Part shown: positions 35,058-43,902 of the stretch, one piece after another
How positions within the stretch are numbered: position 1 is the first letter of the stretch
Layout: every line of letters starts with the position of its first letter
Assembly: GCF_030409605.1 (NCBI RefSeq)
Contig: NZ_JAUFQG010000004.1
Span: 2,777,001-2,841,000, forward strand
Source of the DNA: Simiduia curdlanivorans
Lineage (GTDB): Bacteria > Pseudomonadota > Gammaproteobacteria > Pseudomonadales > Cellvibrionaceae
DNA length: 64,000 nucleotides
Direction of reading: 5' to 3'
The notes under the pieces: generated by a model
Databases searched by the model: none
What the model was told of the DNA's origin: nothing
What the model saw: the letters and a program-made list of their open reading frames with translations, nothing else
Program-made: the position numbers and the translations under genes

Positions 35058-35357
35058 TCAATTGCTGGGTGTTTGGTATTGTGCTTTGGGCTTGTGCCGG
35101 AGCACGCTATGGATAACACGATCACCTTCGAAATAAACAATGTAGTTATCGTATTCCCAACGGGTTATCGGTGGCTGGCCGGTTGCATCATGCTTAACCG
35201 CCGCTGCACCGTGCTCCGACTCCACTTGAGTCATGGTTAAGCCTTTCTTGGGTAAGTTCAGCCCGTTAATGCCTTGGTTACCTATGGGGATTGCGATTTC
35301 TTCCGCGAGCGTTAGGGGCGCTAAAATGAGCAGTAGCAATAAAGATAGCAGCTTCAT
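35058..35357 (-). CDS. Small periplasmic protein
   Basis: A 99-residue protein with a clear signal peptide (KLLSLLLLLILAPLTLAEE, cleavage likely after Ala18). The mature part, GLTMTQVESEHGAA, TRWEYDNYIVYFEGDRVIHSVLR, has the layout of small outer-membrane or SmpA/OmlA-like lipoprotein relatives (a helix, then four strands), but it lacks a lipobox and I cannot assign a role. A related small gene lies next to sthA in pseudomonads. Confidence 0.7.
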   Translation of the reverse strand: MKLLSLLLLLILAPLTLAEEIAIPIGNQGINGLNLPKKGLTMTQVESEHGAAAVKHDATGQPPITRWEYDNYIVYFEGDRVIHSVLRHKPKAQYQTPSN

Positions 35358-35368
35358 GGATTCGTCCT

Positions 35369-35911
35369 TTAGGGTGACGCTGGTTTGCGTTGGCTGGCAA
35401 GTATATGCCGAGCGATAATGGATTTGTCGCCATCTGAGATATCTCTGAACCGTGCGGCTACTAGATATTGCTTGCCTCTTTGCTCAGTTCTCAGCACTTC
35501 TGCGAAAGTAAATATACTATACCCCCCTGATAGGAATGTCATTGCTAGTGCTAGTTGTGCGCCTTTGTAGGGAGCTTTTTCTAAGCTGAAAGCTATGCCA
35601 TCTTCACTTAGACTCACGGGTGCGACGGGGCTATTGGCGTTTTGCTGTGTGAACAGATAGTTAGCCAGCAGGTTCAGGCGCTTATCTTGAATTTTCAGTG
35701 CTGCCTGCACGGCCGAGTGCGCCTCTAAATTAATTTTAGATAGCTCTCGACCGAGCTTGCTGAACTCGTTGAGTAACTGGAGATTGGCGCTTTCGGGAAA
35801 CAGTGCTGCCGGATTGGACTGCTGTATTTGATGTTTGTCGACGGGTTTAACCTTGAGTAATATGTCGTCATCAATTCTGTAATAACTTCGCTGTTCTTTA
35901 CCTTGTGCCAT
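35369..35911 (-). CDS. PilZ-domain protein
   Basis: A 180-residue protein with the PilZ RxxxR motif at the N-terminus (QRSYYRIDDDI) and a degenerate second motif SLSEDGIAF (consensus D/NxSxxG) near residue 103, separated by a helical insertion. It resembles P. aeruginosa PA2989, which, as I recall, lies at the same position beside lolCDE and is listed among the PilZ proteins. Cyclic-di-GMP binding is plausible but not certain given the replaced first residue of the second motif. AGAGG eight bases upstream supports the ATG. It is divergent from lolC. Confidence 0.78.
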   Translation of the reverse strand: MAQGKEQRSYYRIDDDILLKVKPVDKHQIQQSNPAALFPESANLQLLNEFSKLGRELSKINLEAHSAVQAALKIQDKRLNLLANYLFTQQNANSPVAPVSLSEDGIAFSLEKAPYKGAQLALAMTFLSGGYSIFTFAEVLRTEQRGKQYLVAARFRDISDGDKSIIARHILASQRKPASP

Positions 35912-36082
35912 GGTGGTGGCCTCTTTGTGTTTTTTTCTTCGCGGGTGCCCTTGAGTCGAGGTCGGCCTTGTTCAGTGCGCTTTATATCGTTGAGAATCTA
36001 TCTGTCAACTAACTACGCCGTTGCTGGCTTCTCTTAACTTCCCACCCTTGTTTGTACAGAGTACCTCAGGTTTAATGCTTGC

Positions 36083-37321
36083 ATGAATTATATGCCTTTA
36101 TTTATCGGTCTGCGTTACATTCGAGCGCGCCGTCGCAACCAGTTTATCTCGTTTCTCAGTGGTTTTTCGATGCTGGGCATGTTGCTGGGTGTTGCCGCGC
36201 TGATTATTGTGCTATCGGTGATGAATGGTTTCGATAGGGAGTTGAAAGGGCGAATTCTGTCTGCTGTACCACACGGTTCGCTATCAGACCCTGCCGGCCT
36301 GTCAGATTGGCAGGGATTAGGGCAGGCGGCTTTATCTTCGCCGCATGTAATCGCCTTTGCGCCCTACGTAGAAGGCTTTGCCATGGTAGGTTTTGGGCGC
36401 GCACTTCAGGCAGTGTCGTTTGTGGGCGTCGATCCAGGGTTGGAAACTGGCGTATCTGAAGTTGCCGATCACATGATGATGGGGCAGCTTACCGATTTGC
36501 AAGAAGGGGATTTTGGTATCGTCTTAGGCCGATTGCTAGCGCGGCAGCTGGCGGTTGTGCCGGGTGATAAAGTGATGTTGACTTTACCTCAGCTTAATAT
36601 CACGCCCGCAGGCGTGTTCCCCCGAGTTAAGCGCTTTACCGTGACCGCCATTTTTGAGGTGGGTGCGCAAGTTGATCAATCTTTGGTGCTGATGCACATA
36701 TCGGATGCCCAGCGCTTGTTGCGCAAAGGCAATCTTGTCGACGGTGTTCACGTCAAGGTCGATGATATTTTTACTGCGGGCGCCATTTTGCAGGCTTTGA
36801 AGCCGCAGCTGCCTTTAACGATTAAGGTTAAGGATTGGAGCCAAACCCAGGGCAGTTTGTTTCAGGCGATAAAAATGGAAAAAATAGTCATCACGGTTTT
36901 ATTGATGATTATTGTCTTGGTGGCGGCCTTTAATATTGTTACAAGCTTGGTATTGATGGTGGCGGATAAACGCGCTGATATAGCCGTCCTCCGCACCTTA
37001 GGTTTAACCGCGCGCGATGTGTTGGCCATTTTTATGGTGCAGGGCAGTACCGTTGGTATTATTGGAATATTCTTTGGCGTTATTATCGGCTCTGTTGCTG
37101 GAATTTATATTGGGCCTTTAGTGCAGTGGTTCGAGTCAGTTAGCGGGCTACATATGTTTGACCCCTCAGTATATTTTATTAGCCATCTTCCTTCTTACTG
37201 GATGCTATCAGATGTGCTTCTCGTGGCCTCAGTCGGGGTTGTATTAAGTTTGGTGGCGAGTCTGTACCCTGCCTACCGAGCATCCAAAATTGAGCCTGCG
37301 GAGACGCTGCGTTATGAATAG
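36083..37321 (+). CDS. lolC: Lipoprotein-releasing ABC transporter permease (LolC/LolE family, first copy)
   Basis: Inner-membrane permease of 412 residues with four transmembrane helices, one at the N-terminus (about 23-45) and three near the C-terminus (about 265-400), with a large periplasmic domain between them. The opening FIGLRYIRARRRNQFISFLSGFSMLGM is the LolC/E signature. With LolD and the second permease it extracts outer-membrane lipoproteins and hands them to LolA. The stop codon overlaps the lolD start. Confidence 0.9.
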   Translation: MNYMPLFIGLRYIRARRRNQFISFLSGFSMLGMLLGVAALIIVLSVMNGFDRELKGRILSAVPHGSLSDPAGLSDWQGLGQAALSSPHVIAFAPYVEGFAMVGFGRALQAVSFVGVDPGLETGVSEVADHMMMGQLTDLQEGDFGIVLGRLLARQLAVVPGDKVMLTLPQLNITPAGVFPRVKRFTVTAIFEVGAQVDQSLVLMHISDAQRLLRKGNLVDGVHVKVDDIFTAGAILQALKPQLPLTIKVKDWSQTQGSLFQAIKMEKIVITVLLMIIVLVAAFNIVTSLVLMVADKRADIAVLRTLGLTARDVLAIFMVQGSTVGIIGIFFGVIIGSVAGIYIGPLVQWFESVSGLHMFDPSVYFISHLPSYWMLSDVLLVASVGVVLSLVASLYPAYRASKIEPAETLRYE

Positions 37322-38015
37322 CATGAATCCTGTTTTGTCGTGTATCAACTTAAAGAAGGACTATGCACAGGGCTCCATAGCCGTCGAAGTATTAAAAGGG
37401 GTTAACCTATCGGTTGTTCCGGGTGAGCGAATTGCGATTGTCGGTTCTTCCGGTTCGGGTAAATCCACCTTATTGAATTTGTTAGGTGGGTTGGATTCAC
37501 CCAGTGCGGGTGACGTGTCCTTGGCCGGCCACAGTTTCAGCGGTTTGGCGGATAATCAGCGTGGCAAGTTGCGCAATCAGCATTTAGGTTTCGTCTATCA
37601 GTTTCATCATCTCCTACCTGAATTTTCCGCGCAGGAGAATGTAGAAATGCCCTTGCGTATTGCGCGTCGTTCTGCGGGTGAATACGTCGCCCGAGCGCAG
37701 CATCTTTTGAATCAAGTTGGTTTGTCTCATCGCTTTGAGCATAAGCCTTCAGAGCTGTCTGGGGGCGAGCGCCAGCGTGTGGCCATTGCTCGAGCTCTGG
37801 CGATGAATCCGGGTTGTGTTTTGATGGATGAGCCAACAGGTAATTTGGACAGCGACAATGCGGAGGCGGTGCAAAAACTCATGCTGGACCTCAGTGAGCA
37901 GCACCAAATTGCGTTCGTTGTTGTTACCCATGATTTGCAGCTCGCCGAGCGCATGGACCGGGTTTATTCATTGGATAAGGGCGTGTTAACTGAGCGGTCT
38001 AGCAAACATGATTAG
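37314..38015 (+). CDS. lolD: Lipoprotein-releasing system ATPase LolD
   Basis: The 233-residue ATPase of the Lol exporter. Walker A is GSSGSGKST, the signature is LSGGERQRVAIARAL, Walker B is CVLMDEPTGNLD, and the LolD-type Q-loop region (FVYQFHHLLPEFSAQENVEMPL) is present. ATG at 37314 is inside the lolC end; a second ATG at 37323 is possible. It overlaps lolE by eight bases, so all three genes are translationally coupled. Confidence 0.95.
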   Translation: MNSMNPVLSCINLKKDYAQGSIAVEVLKGVNLSVVPGERIAIVGSSGSGKSTLLNLLGGLDSPSAGDVSLAGHSFSGLADNQRGKLRNQHLGFVYQFHHLLPEFSAQENVEMPLRIARRSAGEYVARAQHLLNQVGLSHRFEHKPSELSGGERQRVAIARALAMNPGCVLMDEPTGNLDSDNAEAVQKLMLDLSEQHQIAFVVVTHDLQLAERMDRVYSLDKGVLTERSSKHD

Positions 38016-39246
38016 TCGTTTTCCCTTAGCGCTATTTATTGGCTTGCGCTATACCGGGAGCAGGCGACGTAATCAACTGGTGAGTTTTATATCGCTTATC
38101 TCTATGGCGGGCCTTGCCATGGGTGTTGCGTTGCTCCTTATTGTACTTTCGGTGATGAATGGATTCGATAAAGAGTTGCGCGAGCGAATTCTTGGGGTTA
38201 TGCCCCAAGCTACTGTTTTTCATAGGGATGGCATTGAAGATTGGAGCCGCTATCAAAAGCATTTCGAAGCCCACAAAAATGTATTGGCTGGCGCGCCCTT
38301 TGTGCAACTTCAGGGCTTGATGAGTTTAGGTGCGGGTGTTGCTCCGGTAAATGTTTACGGTGTAGATGCGGATGCTGAACAGCGCGTGTCTCGCCTGAAT
38401 GAATTTATTAAGCACACCACTCTTGATCAGCTTGCGGACGATCAAATTTTGCTGGGCAGTGGTGTAGCAAACCAAATTCAAGCGCAAATTGGCGATCAGG
38501 TTTCTCTCATTATCCCAGATAAAAACGAAGCCACGACCCTACCTAGAATTGGTGTCTTTGTGTTTGCGGGCATCGTCGATACCGGTACTGAGGTGGATAA
38601 TGCCTTAGCTATTACCACGCTACAAGGTGCTGCACCTTTATCAGAGTTTTCCAGCAAAGTGAGCGGCATACGCTTGAAGCTCAACGATCTATTTAGTGCC
38701 CGACAAGTGATCCGGGACTTGATGCAGGAATTAAGCTTTGGTTTTTATGGGTCTGAATGGTCGCGCAGTCACGGCAATATTTTCCAAGCGGTTCAAATGT
38801 CTCGACAGTTGGTTGGCTTGTTACTTTTTCTTATTATTGCGATCGCCGCTTTTAATGTCGTCTCTACCTTAATTATGGTTGTGGTCGATAAACAGGGACA
38901 GATTGCTATTCTTCGCAGTCAGGGGGCAAGTCGGTTTGACATTCTCTGCATATTCACCGTGCAAGGCGGGATGATTGGCGTTGTCGGTACGGCTATTGGC
39001 CTAGTTCTGGGTGTGGCGGGCTCCTTCGTGGTAACAGATTTAGTTGCTTGGGTTGAACGTTTTTTTGATGTCCATTTTCTCGCCTCGGATGTGTACCCGG
39101 TGAGCTATCTACCCAGTGACTTTCGAGTGTCTGATTGCGTTAACGTTGGTTTGACGGCGGTATTGATGAGTTTTGTTGCCACGCTTTATCCCGCCTGGCG
39201 CGCCAGCCGAGTGGAGCCGGCCGAGGCGCTGAGATTTGATCATTAA
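38008..39246 (+). CDS. lolE: Lipoprotein-releasing ABC transporter permease (LolC/LolE family, second copy)
   Basis: A 412-residue homologue of the first permease, with the same N-terminal pattern (FIGLRYTGSRRRNQLVSFISLISMAGL) and four membrane helices. The LolC and LolE roles (LolA binding versus lipoprotein binding) cannot be told from sequence alone here, so the symbols follow gene order. Its start lies within the lolD end. Confidence 0.9.
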   Translation: MISRFPLALFIGLRYTGSRRRNQLVSFISLISMAGLAMGVALLLIVLSVMNGFDKELRERILGVMPQATVFHRDGIEDWSRYQKHFEAHKNVLAGAPFVQLQGLMSLGAGVAPVNVYGVDADAEQRVSRLNEFIKHTTLDQLADDQILLGSGVANQIQAQIGDQVSLIIPDKNEATTLPRIGVFVFAGIVDTGTEVDNALAITTLQGAAPLSEFSSKVSGIRLKLNDLFSARQVIRDLMQELSFGFYGSEWSRSHGNIFQAVQMSRQLVGLLLFLIIAIAAFNVVSTLIMVVVDKQGQIAILRSQGASRFDILCIFTVQGGMIGVVGTAIGLVLGVAGSFVVTDLVAWVERFFDVHFLASDVYPVSYLPSDFRVSDCVNVGLTAVLMSFVATLYPAWRASRVEPAEALRFDH

Positions 39247-39248
39247 AA

Positions 39249-39325
39249 TCCGTTAGCACAGACGCTTGTACTAACGGAATTCATTGGTTCAGAGGGGGAG
39301 CTAATTTCAAAGGGTAGCCAATGAA
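39249..39325. repeat. Two successive inverted repeats after lolE
   Basis: TCCGTTAG/CTAACGGA (39249-39256 and 39271-39278) is followed at once by TTCATTGG/CCAATGAA (39280-39287 and 39318-39325), both perfect over eight bases. They lie between the convergent lolE and DUF2062 genes. Neither has a T tract, so they may serve mRNA 3' ends or be a bidirectional stop. Confidence 0.55.
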
Positions 39326-39372
39326 CTGGGCTGTGTTTGAAGGTTGTTTTTTGCTTAGCTAACCGTTAAACG

Positions 39373-39906
39373 CTAGGGTTGCTGCTTTCTTTTCAGTCTA
39401 TCTTCTATGCGCTTTTGCCACGTTTTACTAACGTTCCAGCGCCACAACTGGTTAATAATCAAAAACGACAGGCAGGCAAAAAACAAAGCGCAAATAAGCG
39501 AACCTAACAGTAGGGGCGGTAGTAGAAAGCTTAGTTCTGAGGTGATCCACTCGATCGATAGTTCGAAATGAAAGGGTCTGTGCGGCGCATTCAATATCCA
39601 TAGGCCGAGCTTGTAGCAGGCGTAAAACATGGCCGGCATCGTAACCGGGTTGCTGATCCATACCAGTGCCGCACTAATGGGCAGGTTGGCGCGAAACCAC
39701 AGGGCGCACAGTGCGGCTAAGCCCATTTGCCCAGGGATGGGTAAAAAGCAAATGAATATACCCACGAAAAAAGCGCGAGATACCGATGTTCGGTTTAGAT
39801 GGAATAAGTTTGGGTCGTGCAAAACAGTGCCCAGAAACTGCAGCGAGGCATGATTTCTGACTTTAGCTGGGTCGGGCATCCAGCGTTTTAGCAACTTCTT
39901 TGCCAT
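39373..39906 (-). CDS. DUF2062 domain membrane protein
   Basis: A 177-residue inner-membrane protein with at least three hydrophobic segments. The DUF2062 landmarks are FFVGIFICFLPIPGQMGLAALCALWFRANLPISAALVWISNPVTMPAMFYACYKLG (about 47-103). The N-terminus (MPDPAKVRNHASLQFLGTVLHDPNLFHLNRTSVSRAF) is family-typical. The function is unknown; it sits next to lolCDE in pseudomonads. After this gene the synteny I remember (comEC, exbBD, lpxK) is lost. Confidence 0.85.
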   Translation of the reverse strand: MAKKLLKRWMPDPAKVRNHASLQFLGTVLHDPNLFHLNRTSVSRAFFVGIFICFLPIPGQMGLAALCALWFRANLPISAALVWISNPVTMPAMFYACYKLGLWILNAPHRPFHFELSIEWITSELSFLLPPLLLGSLICALFFACLSFLIINQLWRWNVSKTWQKRIEDRLKRKQQP

Positions 39907-40069
39907 CCACCATTCCAGTGCGGTTTATCTTGGCGCGCATTATGCCCAAATACCTAGCCTCAAGCCAGAGCTCTAAAAGATATCGGTTCCAATGGGGCAT
40001 TTAGGATGACAGAGCGCAGCGGTGTGCCTTCCCCACTGGCCGGTGTCGTAAGGCCGGCCAGTCGGGGGC

Positions 40070-40624
40070 TTAGTGGGGTAGATGCGGAGCGTTTGTACCA
40101 GAGGCCTCTGGTTCGGGGGCTGGTTTCGCTTCTGCGAGCGGCTTTCGTGGTTTAGGTTGAGACTTTTCTGTTAAATCGTTGGCAAGTTGTAGGCGCTCTC
40201 TGACACTCACCGTTTCCTTGTGATCTTCTAGTAACTCGGTGATTTGCTTGTTGCGCGTGGCAATCTGCTGTTGCAGGTCCTGAATCTCTTTTTCCAGCTG
40301 TGTATTCTTGTTGAGCAGCCGCTCTTCTTTGTCGTTGGCATCGGCAATAATGTCGTCAACGCTAATTTGAGTCGACTCAAGGGTCTGCTTAACCACCGAA
40401 ACTACCACTTCCATATTATCTGACGGCAGCTTACGCATGAGGCTAATGGCGTCTTCAATGCCGTAAGACACGGCCTTGCGGGCTGATTTTACGGTCGCTT
40501 GAGTTTTGTTGGGTAGCTCTGGTTCAAAGTAGTCTTCGTTTAGGTCAAGACTGCTGGGTAAACCAGGGCTTTCAAGCAGTTCACTTGAGGTGTCATCGTC
40601 ATTATTTCTGGAAAAAAGGCCCAT
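40070..40624 (-). CDS. Hypothetical protein with coiled coil
   Basis: A 184-residue soluble protein, rich in acidic residues, that opens with MGLFSRNNDDD. A helical domain (about 45-90: KSARKAVSYGIEDAISLMRKLPSDNMEVVVSVVKQTLESTQISVDDII) precedes a predicted coiled coil (about 92-140) with heptads EERLLNKNTQLEKEIQDLQQQIA. The C-terminus is Pro/Ala/Lys/Glu-rich and probably disordered. I recognise no domain. CAGGAG upstream supports the ATG. The gene stands alone between a DUF2062 gene and the adk leader. Confidence 0.6.
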   Translation of the reverse strand: MGLFSRNNDDDTSSELLESPGLPSSLDLNEDYFEPELPNKTQATVKSARKAVSYGIEDAISLMRKLPSDNMEVVVSVVKQTLESTQISVDDIIADANDKEERLLNKNTQLEKEIQDLQQQIATRNKQITELLEDHKETVSVRERLQLANDLTEKSQPKPRKPLAEAKPAPEPEASGTNAPHLPH

Positions 40625-41010
40625 AGCGAACTACTCCTGTATGTTAGGTTTTCAAGGCATATAAAAGAGTAGTTGAAAGAAGTCTTTTATATACTAATCA
40701 TTGATAATACTAGCCCGCCCTTATATGCAATTTAGTTATAAGTATGGCTTGCTCTTGGGTCTAAGCAAGCTTGGCGGTGATCCGGTTTAGACATAAGTCG
40801 AATAGCGATACTTAAGTGCCTGCAGTATTGTGTAAAAAACAAGCAAAACAAGGGCTTAGTGCTGTGTTCCCCGGTTAAAATAGCAGCCTTGCTTGAGTAG
40901 GTTGATAGCAGCGTGTATCGTATGCGCCCACGATAAGGGTGCAGCATTAATAGTTGGTGTGATTAAGTGCCCAACACAAGCGAGATGAGAACTGTAGGAG
41001 CGAGCAAGAT
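40625..41010. other. Intergenic region before adk
   Basis: About 386 bases between divergent genes. Apart from the adk promoter candidate at 40893-40921, the region is AT-rich with no coding character. A short weak hairpin can be drawn near 40665-40695 but without supporting features. Confidence 0.5.
40893..40921 (+). promoter_or_regulatory. Candidate sigma70 promoter of adk
   Basis: TTGAGT (40893-40898) and TATCGT (40916-40921) are 17 bases apart, both matching the consensus at four of six positions. The leader would be about 80 bases and the adk start is preceded by an AGGAGCG stretch. Confidence 0.4.
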
Positions 41011-41655
41011 ATGCGCGTTATTCTTTTGGGTGCCCCAGGTGCCGGTAAAGGCACACAAGCAAAGTATATAATGGAGCAATTTGGGATACCTCAAATCTCA
41101 ACGGGCGATATGCTGCGGGCGGCGGTAAAAGCGGGCTCTCCGCTTGGACTAAAAGTAAAGGATATTATGTCCTCCGGTGGTTTAGTGTCAGACGACATTA
41201 TTATTGCCCTGGTTAAAGAGCGAATTGAACAGCCAGATTGTGCCAAGGGTTTTTTGTTTGATGGGTTTCCGCGTACAATTCCTCAAGCTGAAGCGATGGT
41301 TTCGGCTAATGTAGATATTGATTATGTACTGGAAATTGATGTGGCTGACGAGGAAATTGTTGCTCGTTTAAGTGGTCGACGCGTGCATGAAGCATCCGGT
41401 CGCGTTTATCACACTATCTATAATCCCCCGAAAGTTGAGGGTAAAGATGATGAAACGGGTGATGCACTCGTACAGCGCCCGGACGATCAAGAGGAAACGG
41501 TGCGCAAACGCTTAGGTCTTTATCACGATCAAACTAAACCATTAGTTGGTTTTTATGCTGCACGACAGGCTAGCACGGGTGTTAAATGCCATAAAATTCC
41601 AGGTGTTGGTAGTGTGGAAGAGATCCGCCAGCGAGTGCTTGACGTATTAAAGTAG
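41011..41655 (+). CDS. adk: Adenylate kinase
   Basis: A 214-residue kinase catalysing ATP + AMP to 2 ADP. The P-loop GAPGAGKGTQA is at residues 7-17, the AMP-binding STGDMLRAAVK at 30, FDGFPRT at 84, and the long LID domain GRRVHEASGRVYHTIYNPPKVEGKDD at 122. The LID has no zinc-binding cysteines, as usual in Gram-negatives. An intrinsic terminator follows. Confidence 0.97.
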   Translation: MRVILLGAPGAGKGTQAKYIMEQFGIPQISTGDMLRAAVKAGSPLGLKVKDIMSSGGLVSDDIIIALVKERIEQPDCAKGFLFDGFPRTIPQAEAMVSANVDIDYVLEIDVADEEIVARLSGRRVHEASGRVYHTIYNPPKVEGKDDETGDALVQRPDDQEETVRKRLGLYHDQTKPLVGFYAARQASTGVKCHKIPGVGSVEEIRQRVLDVLK

Positions 41656-41671
41656 TCGTTTCTGGTATGAA

Positions 41672-41698
41672 AACACCCGCTTAGGCGGGTGTTTTTTT
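41672..41698 (+). terminator. Intrinsic terminator after adk
   Basis: Nine-base stem AACACCCGC/GCGGGTGTT with loop TTAG, followed by a T tract. Confidence 0.92.
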
Positions 41699-41725
41699 AT
41701 GTGTCTTTAAAAGTGAGAATTGAGC

Positions 41726-42706
41726 ATGAAATCCTCCGATGCGGTTATATTAATTAACTTGGGTACACCAGAGCGTGCCGACGCAAAAAGTGTTCGTAAA
41801 TTTTTGCGAGAGTTTTTATGGGACCCGCGTGTGGTAGAAATTCCACGACTACTTTGGTGGCCCATCTTGAATGGTATTATCCTACCCTTCAGACCCAAGC
41901 GCGTTGCTCATGCATATCAATCGATTTGGACTGACCAAGGTTCGCCGTTAAAAGTCATTACCGAGCGTTTGGCTGACAAGTTACAGGCTACATTGTCCCG
42001 CGATCAGGGCGCAGCGGCGCCAAAAATTGTTTGTGCCTATTCTTACGGCAAACAATCAATTGCCAAGCAGGTTCAATCGCTCTCGAGCCAAGGTTACGAT
42101 CGTTTCTTGCTGCTTCCTCTCTATCCACAGTACTCAGCAACAACTACCGGCTCGGTTTATGATCAGTGGGCCGAAATTATTCGAAGCCATAGAGACATTC
42201 CGGATATCCGCATCCACAAATCCTATTCTGCACGCCCTGATTTCATCGCCGGTCTTGTGCAAAGTATCCAAGCCCATTGGCAAGCGCAGGGTCGCTCGGA
42301 GAAATTGCTGTTTTCTTTTCACGGTATTCCCCAGCGCAATGTTGATTTGGGCGATCCCTATGAGGCTCAGTGTTTACAAACGGCTAGAGATGTTGCCGAT
42401 AGTCTTGGTTTAGAGTCCGCTCAATGGCAAGTGAGTTTTCAGTCAAGGTTAGGAAAGGCGGAGTGGTTAAAACCCTATACTGATAAATTACTTGCGCAAT
42501 GGGGCGCTGAGTCAGTGGAGAGCGTGGATGTGATATGCCCAGCTTTTTCGATTGATTGCTTAGAAACCTTGGAGGAAATTCAGGTAGAAAATCGGGATCT
42601 ATTTTTAGCGAGTGGTGGCAAAGCGTACCATTACATTCCCTGTTTGAATGATTCTGATGCTCAAGTTTTTCTATTGAGCAATATCGTGTTGGAGAGCTTT
42701 GCTTAG
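41726..42706 (+). CDS. hemH: Ferrochelatase
   Basis: HemH inserts Fe2+ into protoporphyrin IX, the last step of heme synthesis. The 326-residue product has the opening VILINLGTPE, PFRPKRVAHAYQSIW, and the signature LLFSFHGIPQRNVDLGDPYEAQC containing the metal-handling His (about 200). The C-terminal SIDCLETLEEI carries the conserved Glu. The ATG at 41726 is chosen over TTG at 41720. It follows the adk terminator by fewer than 30 bases, so it needs its own promoter or read-through. Confidence 0.94.
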   Translation: MKSSDAVILINLGTPERADAKSVRKFLREFLWDPRVVEIPRLLWWPILNGIILPFRPKRVAHAYQSIWTDQGSPLKVITERLADKLQATLSRDQGAAAPKIVCAYSYGKQSIAKQVQSLSSQGYDRFLLLPLYPQYSATTTGSVYDQWAEIIRSHRDIPDIRIHKSYSARPDFIAGLVQSIQAHWQAQGRSEKLLFSFHGIPQRNVDLGDPYEAQCLQTARDVADSLGLESAQWQVSFQSRLGKAEWLKPYTDKLLAQWGAESVESVDVICPAFSIDCLETLEEIQVENRDLFLASGGKAYHYIPCLNDSDAQVFLLSNIVLESFA

Positions 42707-42770
42707 CCAAATTCGTTTCAATATTGTGATTTTTTTCCAAAAACAATCGTATTTTTCATTTTTTTCCTGC

Positions 42771-42804
42771 TTTTGCCCGTTTTTTGATTAAAAAACGGGC
42801 AAAA
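42771..42804. repeat. Fifteen-base perfect inverted repeat
   Basis: TTTTGCCCGTTTTTT (42771-42785) and AAAAAACGGGCAAAA (42790-42804) pair perfectly around GATT. The GC core is only five bases in a T/A-rich stem. It sits about 65 bases after hemH and about 140 before the histone-like gene, and could end hemH transcripts in either direction. Confidence 0.65.
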
Positions 42805-42945
42805 AACTCGCATATTCTGATTTTCTTTCTTAATATCAATGCGATACCAATGTAATTTCAATTTGCACTGGTGTTATGCGCGATCTTGCGCTGAAAACGT
42901 GTAATAACAATCCGATTGTTCAAATCATGTTCCAGGAGATGACAC

Positions 42946-43794
42946 ATGGCACGAGTAGCAAAGAAATCAGCCGCCAAACGCGGCGCAAAAAAAACCGCCG
43001 TTAAAAAGGCAAAGGTCGCGAAAGTGGTTCGTGCACCTAAAGTGGTATCGCCGGCAATGGCAAAAGCTCAGGCAGCAGTGGATCAAATGGCAAAGGCGAT
43101 AGCCGCGCAAGCCAAAAAGGTAGCTGCAGCGAAAAAGAAGTCTGCGGCAGCTAAGAAGAAGTCTGCAAAATCCGGTAAAGCGGGTGATAAGCGCTCAGCT
43201 GTATCAGCTGCTAATGCCGCAGCGAAGCTTGCAACCAGTATGCAGACAGCACGTGCAAAACTCTCTGATGCTAAGTCTAAATTGGCTGTATTGAAGTCAG
43301 AAGCTAAGGCTCAGGCAAGAGTTGCCGCAGCCATGGCGAAGGTTGAGCAGTTAAAAGCGAGCTTGGCGGCTAAAGCTGAAAAAGATCGCGCTAAGGCGGT
43401 AGCAACCTATGCCGCGAAGTGGGAAAAGAAACGTGCCGCAGCCGATGCTAAAAAGGTGAAGGCAACCGCTAAGAAGGTTAAGGCTAAGTTAGCTGCGATC
43501 GAGAAGAAGGCAAAGGCTAAGGCGAAAGCAGCGGCGAAGAAAGCGGCGGCTAAAGCCAGTGCGGCAGCGAAAAAGGCGGCCGCAAAAGCTAAGGTAGCGG
43601 CTAAGAAGGCGGCAGCGAGAGAAAAGGCTGCGGCTCGTAAGGCGGCTGCGAAAGCAAAAGCTGCAGCAAAAAGAGAAATGAAAAAGGCTAAGCCAAAGCC
43701 AAAAAAGGCTAAAAAGGCAAAGGCCAAAAAAGCAGTCGCGGCTAAGCCGCGCAAGGCGGCAGCCAAGAAGAAGCGCACCAAAGCTAAGCGCTAA
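42946..43794 (+). CDS. Histone H1-like, lysine/alanine-rich nucleoid protein
   Basis: A 282-residue, very basic protein composed almost entirely of Lys and Ala with few other residues. The N-terminal 80 residues and the last 140 are repetitive (KAAAKAKAAAKKAAAK-like units, KPKKAKKAKAKK), a composition seen in eukaryotic histone H1 tails and in the AlgP-type proteins of pseudomonads. A middle segment (about 85-160) has heptad-like Ala/Leu/Lys spacing (KLSDAKSKLAVLKSEAKAQ), probably helical. It would bind DNA electrostatically; specific function is not known. A good AGGAG precedes the ATG and an intrinsic terminator follows. Confidence 0.85.
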   Translation: MARVAKKSAAKRGAKKTAVKKAKVAKVVRAPKVVSPAMAKAQAAVDQMAKAIAAQAKKVAAAKKKSAAAKKKSAKSGKAGDKRSAVSAANAAAKLATSMQTARAKLSDAKSKLAVLKSEAKAQARVAAAMAKVEQLKASLAAKAEKDRAKAVATYAAKWEKKRAAADAKKVKATAKKVKAKLAAIEKKAKAKAKAAAKKAAAKASAAAKKAAAKAKVAAKKAAAREKAAARKAAAKAKAAAKREMKKAKPKPKKAKKAKAKKAVAAKPRKAAAKKKRTKAKR

Positions 43795-43814
43795 TCAACG
43801 TCTGCCGTTCAATC

Positions 43815-43844
43815 AAATCCCCCTGATATAGGGGGATTTTTTTT
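43815..43844 (+). terminator. Intrinsic terminator after the histone-like gene
   Basis: Ten-base stem AAATCCCCCT/AGGGGGATTT with five-base loop, followed by a T tract. Confidence 0.9.
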
Positions 43845-43902
43845 GGGTGTTATTCCACTAGTTTTCTGGGAAAATACGGGTTTTTTGCTCCGAAGATTAT
43901 CC

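Noticed and set aside
43407..43781. Long minus-strand ORF rich in Ala and Phe opposite the histone-like gene
   Set aside because: Its composition is the mirror of the Lys/Ala codon repeats on the plus strand; there is no ribosome binding site.
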